NCBI GenBank assembly: GCA_030148725.1
Contig: JASBSU010000025.1
Location: 1-64,000 of the forward strand
Source: Hyphomicrobium sp.
Lineage (GTDB): Bacteria > Pseudomonadota > Alphaproteobacteria > Rhizobiales > Hyphomicrobiaceae
Direction: 5' to 3'
Length of the DNA: 64,000 nt
Part shown: one piece after another, positions 34,005 to 42,279 of the stretch
Layout: every line of letters begins with the position of its first letter
Numbering within the stretch: position 1 is the first letter of the stretch
Position numbers and translations under genes: made by a program
The notes under the pieces: model-generated
Databases searched by the model: none
What the model was told of the DNA's origin: nothing
What the model saw: only the letters and a program-made list of their open reading frames with translations

Positions 34005-34754
34005 TCAGCTAGCCGCTTTTGTGTAGCTCGATAGGCCGCGGACCACGGGGCGCTGGGCGAACTGGGCCGTTGCGAGGTCCGGCGCGGCGCGCTCGGCAGG
34101 AGCCGGTTGGTGCAGCAGTCGGTGTTTCTGCAGGATCTTGGTCAGCAGTGCGCCGAGGATCTGTCCAGCCGGGCCGCTGAGGTCCTCACCGGGGCTTTCG
34201 ACGAAGGCCAGCCCGCGGTTATGTGCCTCGCGATAGCGGGCGCGCTCCACGACCGCGCCGGGCAGCAGGTTGAAGTCGGCGACCTCGACGTACGCGCGCG
34301 CGGCTTGCTCCTCGTCCGGGTCGAGCATGCGCGAGAGGGCAAAGTAGAGGCGGGACTTGGGGATGCCGGACGCCTTGAGTTCGTAGAAAAGCTCTACGGC
34401 CGGCTGCAGGTCATCGAATGACGACGCCGTGGGCTGCACGATGATGTGCGCGATGCTCGCGATTTCGCTGGTTATTGCAGGCGAATTGCCGGGTGCGTCG
34501 ACGATGAGAAGGTCGGCGGCCTGCTCGCCCGCGATGGCGGAATCCACGTTGCGATAGCTTTGCACGCTCAACGGCGGGAAGAAGCCGGCGGCCTCGCGCA
34601 GACGCTGCCAGCGGACCGATGTCTGCTGGTCGGGGTCGAGATCGGCCAGCGTGGTTGCAAGACCCCGCCGGGCGGCTACCGCGGCGAGGGCACGGGCGAG
34701 CGTCGACTTCCCGACCCCGCCTTTACGACTAACAAACGCGACAACGACTGTCAT
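34005..34754 (-). CDS. Orphan ParA-family ATPase
   Basis: A 249-residue ParA/MinD-type ATPase with the deviant Walker A KGGVGKST (residues 11-18, signature Lys11), the switch I region around LADLDPDQQTSVRWQ and Walker B LLIVDAPGNSP. It resembles the short ParA-like proteins (VirC1/IncC-like group) rather than chromosomal Soj. No ParB or centromere-like repeats adjoin it, so its cargo is unknown; options include positioning of a protein complex or a remnant partition gene. It is divergent from the transaminase and convergent with the TonB receptor. Confidence 0.88.
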   Translation of the reverse strand: MTVVVAFVSRKGGVGKSTLARALAAVAARRGLATTLADLDPDQQTSVRWQRLREAAGFFPPLSVQSYRNVDSAIAGEQAADLLIVDAPGNSPAITSEIASIAHIIVQPTASSFDDLQPAVELFYELKASGIPKSRLYFALSRMLDPDEEQAARAYVEVADFNLLPGAVVERARYREAHNRGLAFVESPGEDLSGPAGQILGALLTKILQKHRLLHQPAPAERAAPDLATAQFAQRPVVRGLSSYTKAAS

Positions 34755-34905
34755 TGTGCGACCAATGATGGGATGCCAAGGTCCTAGTGATCACACCGGC
34801 TGCTTATGGTTTAAAAGGGGCGGTTTGGGGGCCTCGCCGTCTCCGGGGCCGCACCCTCGGCTCCACCATCACCCAAGAACTTCCTCGCATCAGAGACTTG
34901 ATCGA

Positions 34906-36255
34906 ATGAGCGAAGCAAAGCTTTCAGCTACGGCTGGCGCGCCGAGAATGAACGATCTCAGCGCGTTCTTCATGCCCTTCACCCCCAACCGGGACTTCAA
35001 GCGGGCACCACGCTTGTTCGTGCACGCGGAAGGCATGCGGTTTACGACGGACGATGGTCGCCAAGTGCTGGACGGCACGTCCGGGCTCTGGTGCGTCAAT
35101 GCCGGGCACTGCCGCAAGCCGATCGTGGACGCGATCCGCCAGCAGGCCGGGGACCTCGACTTCGCGGGCACCTTCCAGATGGGTCACACGAAGGTGTTCG
35201 AGGCGGCGACCAAGGTCGTCGGAATTGCGCCTGCCGGCTTCGAGCATGTCTTCTATACGAACTCGGGTTCAGAGGCCGTCGACACGGCGCTGAAGATGGC
35301 CATCGCCTATCATCGCATCCGGGGGAACGGATCAAAGATCCGGCTGATCGGTCGCGAGCGCGGGTATCACGGCTCCAACCTTGGTGGGACCGCCGTCGGC
35401 GGCATCCTCGGAAACCGCAAGATGTTCGGAGCGCTGGTCGCCGGCGTCGACCATCTGCGGCACACGCATGATCTGTCGCGGAACGCCTACAGCCGGGGAG
35501 AGCCGGAACACGGTGCTGAACTGGCTGACGATCTGGAGCGGCTGATCGGTTTGCACGATGCTTCCACCATCGCAGCGGTGATCGTAGAGCCGGTCGCCTG
35601 CTCGGCCGGCGTCTTCATTCCGCCGAAGGGCTATCTGAAGCGCCTCGCCGAGATCTGCGCGCGCAACGATATCCTGCTCATTTTCGATGAAGTGATCACC
35701 GGGTTCGGTCGCCTCGGGACGCCATTTGCAGCCGACTACTTCGGCGTTACGCCGGACATAATCACGACGGCCAAGGGCATTACCAACGGCTCGGTGCCGA
35801 TGGGTGCGGTGCTGCTGCAGGGTAAGATCCACGACACGTTCATGAGTGGTCCGGAGACGGCAATCGACCTTGCGCATGGTTACACTTACTCCGGCCATCC
35901 GCTGGCGGCTGCGGCGTCGATCGCGACGATCGACCTTTTGAAGGACGAGGGCCTGCTGACGCGGGCTTCGGAGCTGTCACCTTATTGGGAGGAGGCGGTT
36001 CATTCGCTCGAGGGGCTTCCGCACGTGATCGATGTGCGCAACATTGGGCTCATCGGCGCCATCGAGTTCGATCCGATTGCGGGCTCGCCCGGGAAGCGGG
36101 CGCACGCGCGGTTCCTGGAAGCCTTCAAGCGCGGCATTCTCGTGCGCGGCACGGGCGACGTCATCGCGCTGGCGCCGCCGCTCATCATCTCCAAAGCCGA
36201 GATCGACGAACTGATCGGCACGTTCAAAGAAGTTCTGCGGGACGTGAAGGACTGA
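34906..36255 (+). CDS. Omega-amino acid (beta-alanine):pyruvate aminotransferase, class III
   Basis: A 449-residue PLP enzyme of the class III (acetylornithine/omega) aminotransferases. It begins MSEAKLSATAG and includes MNDLSAFFMPFTPNRDFKRA, a start typical of omega-amino-acid:pyruvate transaminases. The PLP lysine is Lys290 in TTAKGITNGSVPMGAV; LIFDEVITGFGRLG carries the Asp that contacts the pyridine nitrogen; GYTYSGHPLAAAA follows. The likely reaction is beta-alanine plus pyruvate to malonate semialdehyde plus alanine, though other omega-amines are possible. No malonate-semialdehyde dehydrogenase is adjacent. It stands alone, divergent from parA, with a palindrome after its stop. Confidence 0.88.
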   Translation: MSEAKLSATAGAPRMNDLSAFFMPFTPNRDFKRAPRLFVHAEGMRFTTDDGRQVLDGTSGLWCVNAGHCRKPIVDAIRQQAGDLDFAGTFQMGHTKVFEAATKVVGIAPAGFEHVFYTNSGSEAVDTALKMAIAYHRIRGNGSKIRLIGRERGYHGSNLGGTAVGGILGNRKMFGALVAGVDHLRHTHDLSRNAYSRGEPEHGAELADDLERLIGLHDASTIAAVIVEPVACSAGVFIPPKGYLKRLAEICARNDILLIFDEVITGFGRLGTPFAADYFGVTPDIITTAKGITNGSVPMGAVLLQGKIHDTFMSGPETAIDLAHGYTYSGHPLAAAASIATIDLLKDEGLLTRASELSPYWEEAVHSLEGLPHVIDVRNIGLIGAIEFDPIAGSPGKRAHARFLEAFKRGILVRGTGDVIALAPPLIISKAEIDELIGTFKEVLRDVKD

Positions 36256-36281
36256 GGTCCTTCTGGCCGTTGCAACGTGGT

Positions 36282-36312
36282 TTGCCCTCTCCCGGCGGGT
36301 GGGAGAGGGCAA
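36282..36312. terminator. Bidirectional hairpin between convergent genes
   Basis: TTGCCCTCTCCC (36282-36293) pairs perfectly with GGGAGAGGGCAA (36301-36312), loop of 7. It lies between the transaminase stop and the CzcA stop. T/A-runs are absent, so it may be a transcript-stabilising palindrome or a member of a dispersed repeat family. Confidence 0.6.
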
Positions 36313-36318
36313 GTGCCA

Positions 36319-39300
36319 TCAGTAGGCTTGGCTGGCGGCTGCTCCACTAACCTGCTGCTGGCTTTGCAGCCGGTCTAGCGCCTTTCTGCCGAAGAGCAGG
36401 AACAGCGTCGGCGTCAGGAAGGCGTCGAGCAGCGTCGCCGAGATGAGACCGCCAAAGATGGTGACGGCAACGGGATTCAATATCTCCTTGCCAGGCTCCT
36501 CGGCTCCGATCAGCAGCGGTACGAGAGCAATGCCGGCGGAGAGCGCGGTCATCAGCACCGGCCGCAGACGTTCCAAGGTGCCACGGACGACCATCGGGAT
36601 GCCGAAGCGCTCTCCCTCGAACAGCGCGAGGTTGATGTAGTGGCTGATCTTCAAGATGCCGTTGCGGGTCGCGATGCCGGCGAGGGTGATGAAACCGATG
36701 GCGCTCGCGACTGAGAACGGCTGGCCGGCGATCCATAGGGCTGCGACCGAGCCAATAAGGGCGAGCGGTACGTTGCCCATGATGATGAGCGCGAGCGTCG
36801 CGGAGCTGTAGCGCGCATAGAGCACGATGAAGATGAGCATGAGTGACGCTGCCGATAGCGCGCCGATCATAGCCGATGCTTCCTCCTGCGCCTGGAACTG
36901 GCCTTCGAGGCTGGCGAAATAGCCCTGAGGGTACTGCGTATCGGCGATGGTCGTCCGGATGTCGGCAACGATGCGTGCCATGTCCGATCCGTCGGTGTTG
37001 GCGAAAACGGCGATGCGCCGGCGCCCATTTTCGCGCTGGATCTGGTTGGGGCCGTCCGTCTCGCGAACTTCGGCGATGGTTTCGAGTGGGATGCGGCCAG
37101 CCGGGCTTTCGATGAGCATTTCGCCGAGCGCGCGCGGACTGCGGTCGGCATCGGAGAGACGTACGACGACGTCGTAGCGCTTCGACTGATCGACGATTTG
37201 AGAAACGAGTTGCCCGTTGGACAGCGCGCCGAGCGCTTCCGTCACCTGGCTGGGGTTCAGGCCGTAGAGAGCAGCCTTGGCATAATCGACACGTACCTGG
37301 AGCTGGGGGATGCGCACCTGCTTTTCGATCTGCAGGTCGACGATTCCCGGGATCGACTTGAGTTTTTGCTCCAGTGTAGAGGCGAGTCCGCGCAGGGTGT
37401 CGAAATCGTCGCCATAGATCTTCAGGGTGATTTGTGCGCGCACGCCGGACAGCATGTGGTCGAGCCGGTGGGCGATCGGCTGGCCGACGGTGATGCTCGC
37501 CGGCAGCACGGAGAGGCGCTTCCGGATGTCGGCTAGAACCTCCTCGCGGCTACGCTTCGATGTTGCGAGGTCGATGTCGAGCTCGCTGTTGTGGACGCCC
37601 TCGGCATGCTCGTCGAGTTCGGCTCGACCCGTGCGGCGGCCGACGGAACGCACTTCGGGGACCTCGGCGACCAGAGTCTCGGCCATGCGGCCGATGCGGT
37701 CGGACTCGGCGAGGCTGATGCCCGGCTGAAGGACGACACTGACTAGTACGGTGCCCTCGTTGAAGGTGGGCAGAAAGGCGCGCGGCAAGGCCAGTCCTGC
37801 AATCGCCGCGGTCACGACCGCGATGAGGGGTATGCCGATCACGAACACCGGCCGCTCAAAGGACCATTTCAGTCCGGCCGCCTGCCAGCGTTTCAGAACA
37901 CGTACGAGGGCGCCATCGTGTTCGGATAGCGATCGCATGCGGGGCAGGAGCCAGAAGCTCAATACCGGCGTAACCGTCAAGGATACCGCGAGACTGGCGA
38001 GGATCGAAACGATGAACGCGACACCGAGCGGTGTGAACAATCGCCCTTCGATGCCGGAGAGAGCGAACACCGGGAGGAACACCAGCACGATCACGAGCGT
38101 GGCGTAGAGGATACCCGAGCGCACCTCCATTGCAGCAGAACTGATGACCTGAATGAGCGTTCGGTCGTCTTCTGCTCCGTGGGCGGCCCTATGAAGGCCG
38201 AGGCGCCGGTAGATATTTTCCACGTCGACGACGGCGTCGTCGACCAGTGCGCCAATGGCGATGGCGATGCCGCCGAGCGTCATGGTGTTGATCGACAGTC
38301 CCCATAGTTGGAAGACGATCAGGGTCGCGAGAACCGATAAGGGAATTGCGACGAGCGAGATGAACGTCGTCTGCCAGTTGAGCAGGAACAGAAAGAGGAC
38401 CACAGCGACGCAGACCAACGCTTCGATGAGCACGCGGAGCAGGTTCTTGACCGACGTCTCGATGAACGTTGCCTGGCGGAACTGTATGTCCTCGGCGCGG
38501 ACGCCCTCCGGCATCACCTTCTGCAATTCGGGGAGCATCGCCTCGATACGCTCGGTAATGCGGACCGTGTCGGCATTAGGCTGCTTCTGGACGGCAAGAA
38601 TGACGGCGGGTTTGCCGTTGAAGCCCGCATCGCCGCGCTTGGTCCTCGCGGCAAAGTCGACTTTCGCCACCTGATGCAGCGCCACGCCGTGCCCCTCGCG
38701 ATAGGCGACGACGAGGTTACGCAGATCCTCGATGCGCGTCGTGCGCGCGATGTTGCGGATCAGGAATTCGCGGGCCTTGAGGTCGACGAAACCGCCGCCG
38801 GTATTGGTGCCAAATTCCTTCAGCGCCTTCTCGATGGCGTCATAGCCGACATCGAGGCTGGTCATGCGGCGTGGGTCGGGGATGACGCGATACTGGCGGA
38901 CCTCGCCGCCTATGGGGATGATCTGTGCGACTCCAGGGATCGTGAGGAGCTGCGGTCGCATCGTGAAGTCGGCGAGTTCGCGCAGCTCCATCGGGCTCAC
39001 CTTGTCGCTCGACATGGCGATGAGCATGATCTCGCCCATAACCGATGAGATGGGGCCCATCTGCGCATTGACGCCGCGGGGCAGTTGCTCGCGGACGAGC
39101 TGCAGACGTTCGGCGATCTGCTGCCGGACGCGGTAGATCTCGGTCGACCAATCGAACTCGACGTAGACGATCGACAGGCCGACGCCGGAGACGGAGCGCA
39201 CGCGGGTGACCCCCGGCATGCCGTTCATCGCAGTTTCTATCGGGTAGGTGACGAGCTGCTCGACCTCCTCGGGGGCGAGCCCTTCGACCTCAGCGATCAG

Positions 39301-39444
39301 GGTGACCGTGGGGCGATTGAGATCGGGGAACACATCGACCGGCAGTTGCCGCAGTGTCATGAGGCCGTACAGCGAGAGCGTCAGTGCGCCGACGATGACG
39401 AACAGGCGATGGTTGAGGCTGGCGCGGATGATTGCGTCGAACAT
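36319..39444 (-). CDS. RND efflux pump inner-membrane component (CzcA/CusA-type), second system
   Basis: A 1041-residue heavy-metal-type RND permease beginning [19 protein letters not shown], with [19 protein letters not shown], the TM4 relay [17 protein letters not shown], and twelve expected membrane segments. It is about 36-40 percent similar by eye to the first RND gene but not a recent copy. The start is chosen for its GAGGG ribosome-binding site and normal N-terminus; the frame is open 25 codons further. It begins 7 bases after the stop of the adaptor gene, in an operon His-rich protein - adaptor - permease. The metal is not predictable from sequence; histidine-rich partners suggest Zn, Co, Ni or Cu. 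Confidence 0.92.
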   Translation of the reverse strand: MFDAIIRASLNHRLFVIVGALTLSLYGLMTLRQLPVDVFPDLNRPTVTLIAEVEGLAPEEVEQLVTYPIETAMNGMPGVTRVRSVSGVGLSIVYVEFDWSTEIYRVRQQIAERLQLVREQLPRGVNAQMGPISSVMGEIMLIAMSSDKVSPMELRELADFTMRPQLLTIPGVAQIIPIGGEVRQYRVIPDPRRMTSLDVGYDAIEKALKEFGTNTGGGFVDLKAREFLIRNIARTTRIEDLRNLVVAYREGHGVALHQVAKVDFAARTKRGDAGFNGKPAVILAVQKQPNADTVRITERIEAMLPELQKVMPEGVRAEDIQFRQATFIETSVKNLLRVLIEALVCVAVVLFLFLLNWQTTFISLVAIPLSVLATLIVFQLWGLSINTMTLGGIAIAIGALVDDAVVDVENIYRRLGLHRAAHGAEDDRTLIQVISSAAMEVRSGILYATLVIVLVFLPVFALSGIEGRLFTPLGVAFIVSILASLAVSLTVTPVLSFWLLPRMRSLSEHDGALVRVLKRWQAAGLKWSFERPVFVIGIPLIAVVTAAIAGLALPRAFLPTFNEGTVLVSVVLQPGISLAESDRIGRMAETLVAEVPEVRSVGRRTGRAELDEHAEGVHNSELDIDLATSKRSREEVLADIRKRLSVLPASITVGQPIAHRLDHMLSGVRAQITLKIYGDDFDTLRGLASTLEQKLKSIPGIVDLQIEKQVRIPQLQVRVDYAKAALYGLNPSQVTEALGALSNGQLVSQIVDQSKRYDVVVRLSDADRSPRALGEMLIESPAGRIPLETIAEVRETDGPNQIQRENGRRRIAVFANTDGSDMARIVADIRTTIADTQYPQGYFASLEGQFQAQEEASAMIGALSAASLMLIFIVLYARYSSATLALIIMGNVPLALIGSVAALWIAGQPFSVASAIGFITLAGIATRNGILKISHYINLALFEGERFGIPMVVRGTLERLRPVLMTALSAGIALVPLLIGAEEPGKEILNPVAVTIFGGLISATLLDAFLTPTLFLLFGRKALDRLQSQQQVSGAAASQAY

Positions 39445-39451
39445 GGTTCCC

Positions 39452-41158
39452 TCAGCGCACTTGGTTGAGCAACTCGGCGCCGCCGACGACGACGCGGCTG
39501 TCGCGATCAAGGCCAGCAACGACCACGATGTTATCGCCGTCGAGTGGCGCTATGCGCACCGGGCGCGGGCTGAACTGTTGCGGTCCGGTCTTGACCCACA
39601 CGCGCGGGAGGCCTTCGGGGCCGCGGACTACGGCAGCGTCCGGCAGCACGACGCCGTCGACGGGATCGCCTTGCTGGACGAAGACTTTGACGGCGGAACC
39701 GATGACGAGGCCTTCGTGGTGCTCATCGACGTGGAACTGCAACGGCTGCGTCTGCTGACGCAGCGCAGGTGCGCGACCGATGTAGGAGAGTTTGATCGAG
39801 TGGCCGTCAGGGTCGCTCGCATAGGCGGTGACGCTGCTGGGCGCTGCATGTTCGGCGCCGCTGATTGCCTCGATCCAGAGCCGGTTCGGATCGACGATCT
39901 CGAAGAGCGTCTCGCGTGTCGTCACAACCTGGCCGGCACGCACGTTGGCAACCGATATGATGCCCGCTACGGGTGCTTTAAGCGGGAAGAGTTCGGCATC
40001 TTTCTGCGCGAGAACGCGCTGTTGCTCCCGCAACGCCTCCAATTCGGTTCGCGTGTCATCGATTTCTTTCTGGGCGATGACGTTGGCGATGCGGGAGAGC
40101 CGCGCCAGGCGCTGCTCGGCGATCTTGAGTTTGCCGGCTACGTCGGCGCGCAGCTGCTGCATGGTGCCGAGGTCGGCGATGGGGATGTTCGGCGAGAGGT
40201 ACGCCAGCACCTCGCCGACTTCTACGCGCTGGCCGACATGAGAGATGCCGCGCTCGGCCAGCTCGATACGACCGTCCATCGGAGCCTGCACCTGCCCGAA
40301 CGAGGACGGATCGGGCACCACAGTGCCGATCAGCTCGTGGCTGGGGCGCGCCGCTTCGGTGTGCGCGACCTTGGTGCGGATTTGCAGGAGGCGCTGGCTG
40401 GCCTTGGGCAGATAGACCTGCCCGTCGGGCAGGCGTCGCGGGACATTCGGCGCTGAGTTCGCGGCGGGTGCCTCGTCGGCATGGTCGTAATCGCCGTGGG
40501 CCCGGACGTCGGTGGACGGACCGAGCAGCATGGGCGCGGAAAGAAGCGCCAGGATCAGCGCGCGGTGCAGTTGTGACCCGCTCGATGGGTCGCTCGCGAC
40601 TGGTTCGGTGGCAGAGGCTGGCAGTTTCACTGGCCGGAATGCGAAGGCGACGACGAAGCCTGTGGCGCCGGCGAGTAAGACGAGGAGCCAGCTGAGCGGT
40701 GACAAAAGAAGCGTCGCCCATGATGTCGCTGCGGCCGGTGCCTTGGGTGGTACGGCTGCGACGTCGAGCTCTCCCTGCAATACCGTGTCTACGCCGTTCA
40801 CGGCGATTGAGAACTCCAGCGGCTTGTGGCCTGGGTCGTCTGCCCAAGGTGCGGCGAGCACATAAATGCCGGGGCTCTCCTCTTTCGCGGTGCCGGCGGG
40901 GATGCCGTCGGCCGTCACATTGACGATCGCGCCCGTCACCGGTTCGTTGGTTGCTGCATGGTCTAGATAGATCGTCAACGTCCGGTCGGCGACGCTTCCG
41001 ACGAGCTCAAGTGCGTCGCTGGAAAGTTCGACTTGCGGAGCATGGGCGGCGGCGGTGGAGGCGGGCGCTTCATCGTGTGCGTGGTCATCGCCGCCGTGCG
41101 CGCAGGCGGCGCCTGCCACAAGAATGAGGCTCAGGGTCGCTAGAAGATAGCGGATCAT
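39452..41158 (-). CDS. RND efflux adaptor with extra N-terminal His-rich and membrane domains
   Basis: A 568-residue adaptor, about 200 residues longer than usual. A signal peptide (VAGAACA) is followed by a His-rich start [12 protein letters not shown] and a beta-rich domain (residues about 40-135). A membrane segment with Pro/Leu-rich [20 protein letters not shown] (about 150-172) and a second hydrophobic segment (about 198-215) come next. A second His/Asp-rich linker [11 protein letters not shown] then leads into a standard CusB/CzcB-type adaptor with two lipoyl halves. The histidines probably bind metal before export. The gene is preceded by the His-rich gene at 41311 and followed by the permease. 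Confidence 0.88.
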   Translation of the reverse strand: MIRYLLATLSLILVAGAACAHGGDDHAHDEAPASTAAAHAPQVELSSDALELVGSVADRTLTIYLDHAATNEPVTGAIVNVTADGIPAGTAKEESPGIYVLAAPWADDPGHKPLEFSIAVNGVDTVLQGELDVAAVPPKAPAAATSWATLLLSPLSWLLVLLAGATGFVVAFAFRPVKLPASATEPVASDPSSGSQLHRALILALLSAPMLLGPSTDVRAHGDYDHADEAPAANSAPNVPRRLPDGQVYLPKASQRLLQIRTKVAHTEAARPSHELIGTVVPDPSSFGQVQAPMDGRIELAERGISHVGQRVEVGEVLAYLSPNIPIADLGTMQQLRADVAGKLKIAEQRLARLSRIANVIAQKEIDDTRTELEALREQQRVLAQKDAELFPLKAPVAGIISVANVRAGQVVTTRETLFEIVDPNRLWIEAISGAEHAAPSSVTAYASDPDGHSIKLSYIGRAPALRQQTQPLQFHVDEHHEGLVIGSAVKVFVQQGDPVDGVVLPDAAVVRGPEGLPRVWVKTGPQQFSPRPVRIAPLDGDNIVVVAGLDRDSRVVVGGAELLNQVR

Positions 41159-41310
41159 TGGCCGGTCCGAAGCTTGAGGAGCACCGAGGTCGGCACGGCG
41201 GATCGTCCGCCGGTCAGCGGATCAGATCATCAGGGACGGAGCGCGCGATATGTGTCGCTGCCAGCCCTGCCATGCCGGTCTGGAAGAGCACGCCGCGGGC
41301 GTGCTTCAGA

Positions 41311-41697
41311 TCAGGCCGAAAGGCGAGGGGGGCGCAGTGGGGGGCGTGCGAGCTGCCCATAGGGAAGGGCGCCGTTGCGCTCAAGGCGGAGCTGGCCGAC
41401 TTCCGCTATGGCCGGAGTCACCGCGAGCGTCACAAGGATTGCGGTGGCCGCGCAGCAGTGCGCGTGCACGTGCGTGCATCCGTGATCGGAGCCAGGCTGG
41501 CGGTCCTCATCATGTTGATGCTGATCGGAGCCGAAAGTCGCATCGTGCTGGTGAACGCTGCCCGTGTCCATGTGCTGATGCACAAAGGCGTGCGCCTCGG
41601 CGAACTGAGGAGCGTGCAGAATCGGAAGCTGGCCCCCGCCGAGCATTGCCACGGCGAACAACACGGCGACCATAAAATATTTCACGATCCTCTTCAC
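41311..41697 (-). CDS. Small His-rich membrane or periplasmic protein of the efflux operon
   Basis: A 128-residue protein with an N-terminal hydrophobic segment (MVAVLFAVAMLGG), a histidine-rich middle (HAFVHQHMDTGSVHQHD and DQHQHDEDRQPGSDHGC), THVHAHCC, and a second hydrophobic helix (ATAILVTLAVTPAIA). The pattern suggests a metal-binding periplasmic protein attached to the RND operon, 152 bases upstream of the adaptor. The start is uncertain: GTG at 41697 is chosen, an ATG at 41673 or a TTG at 41742 are alternatives. No family name is certain. The opposite strand also carries an open frame here, which I consider spurious. Confidence 0.65.
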   Translation of the reverse strand: MKRIVKYFMVAVLFAVAMLGGGQLPILHAPQFAEAHAFVHQHMDTGSVHQHDATFGSDQHQHDEDRQPGSDHGCTHVHAHCCAATAILVTLAVTPAIAEVGQLRLERNGALPYGQLARPPLRPPRLSA

Positions 41698-41741
41698 AGG
41701 ACCCAAGTGACCTCTATCCGCGTTGTTCGTCAAGTGTGGCA

Positions 41742-41765
41742 ACGACGCGTAAAGCGATGCGTCGT
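41742..41765. promoter_or_regulatory. Palindrome in the divergent promoter region, candidate operator
   Basis: ACGACGC (41742-41748) and GCGTCGT (41759-41765), separated by 10 bases, lie between the divergent efflux operon and the PepSY gene. TATAGT at 41782-41787 could be a minus-10 for the PepSY gene. A metal-sensing repressor site is plausible but unproven. Confidence 0.45.
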
Positions 41766-41857
41766 CATTTGCGCGTCAAAATATAGTTTCCATCTACCTA
41801 GTGTGTGGGCTGCCGGGACGGCAGCCAGATTGCAACGCTTCAGAATACGAGGATCAA

Positions 41858-42145
41858 ATGACGATCGACGTTCGAGCAAAAAGCATGGCTGTTTCAGTGC
41901 TTGCGCTCGCATTCGCCGGACCGGCATTCGCGCATGGCTTCGACAACTGCACTCAGGAGCCCAAGGATAAGTGGAAGCCGCAGGCGGAGGCTGAGGAGGC
42001 TGCAAAGGCAGCCGGCTATAGCGTGACGCGCTCGAAGATCGAGGGCTCGTGCTACGAGGTCTATGCCAAGGACAAGGACGGTAAAAAGTTCGAGCTGTTC
42101 TACAACCCGGTCGATCTGTCGCTGGTCAAGAAGCAGGACGACTGA
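41858..42145 (+). CDS. Small exported PepSY-like protein
   Basis: A 95-residue protein with a signal peptide (cleavage after PAFA/HGFD) and a single PepSY-type domain: a charged helix WKPQAEAEEAAKAAGYSVTR, then strands SCYEVYAKDKDGKKFELFY and NPVDLSLVKK. Small PepSY proteins occur beside metal efflux and two-component systems and may act as periplasmic inhibitors or metal-responsive modulators; the function is inferred from context. GAGGATCAA gives the ribosome-binding site. It is divergent from the His-rich/RND operon and shares its control region. Confidence 0.85.
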   Translation: MTIDVRAKSMAVSVLALAFAGPAFAHGFDNCTQEPKDKWKPQAEAEEAAKAAGYSVTRSKIEGSCYEVYAKDKDGKKFELFYNPVDLSLVKKQDD

Positions 42146-42184
42146 GACACCAGGCCGTCGGCGCCATTAAGGGGGCGTCCACTG

Positions 42185-42226
42185 TTGACGTCCCTCAATG
42201 CGATCCAGGGTCGTGCCCCTTAGACG
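42185..42226 (+). promoter_or_regulatory. Candidate FNR/FixK-type promoter of the acyl-CoA ligase gene
   Basis: TTGACGTCCCTCAA (42185-42198) matches the FNR/FixK core TTGA-N6-TCAA. A weak minus-10-like TAGACG begins exactly 29.5 bases from the palindrome centre, the class II spacing. The gene starts 81 bases after the site. Confidence 0.5.
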
Positions 42227-42279
42227 AAGCTGCGGCGGCGCACGGTGCGCCGCCGTAACTTTTTGGATCGTGTCAGACC

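Noticed and set aside
34005-34754. ParA here plus ParB-like protein at 13268 as a partition system
   Set aside because: They are 20 kb apart in different contexts, the ParB-like protein lacks chromosomal-ParB features, and no centromere-type repeats are visible.
41158-41970. Open frame on the plus strand across the RND operon promoter and His-rich gene
   Set aside because: It runs through the start region of the adaptor gene and the divergent promoter, with no ribosome-binding site and low-complexity composition.
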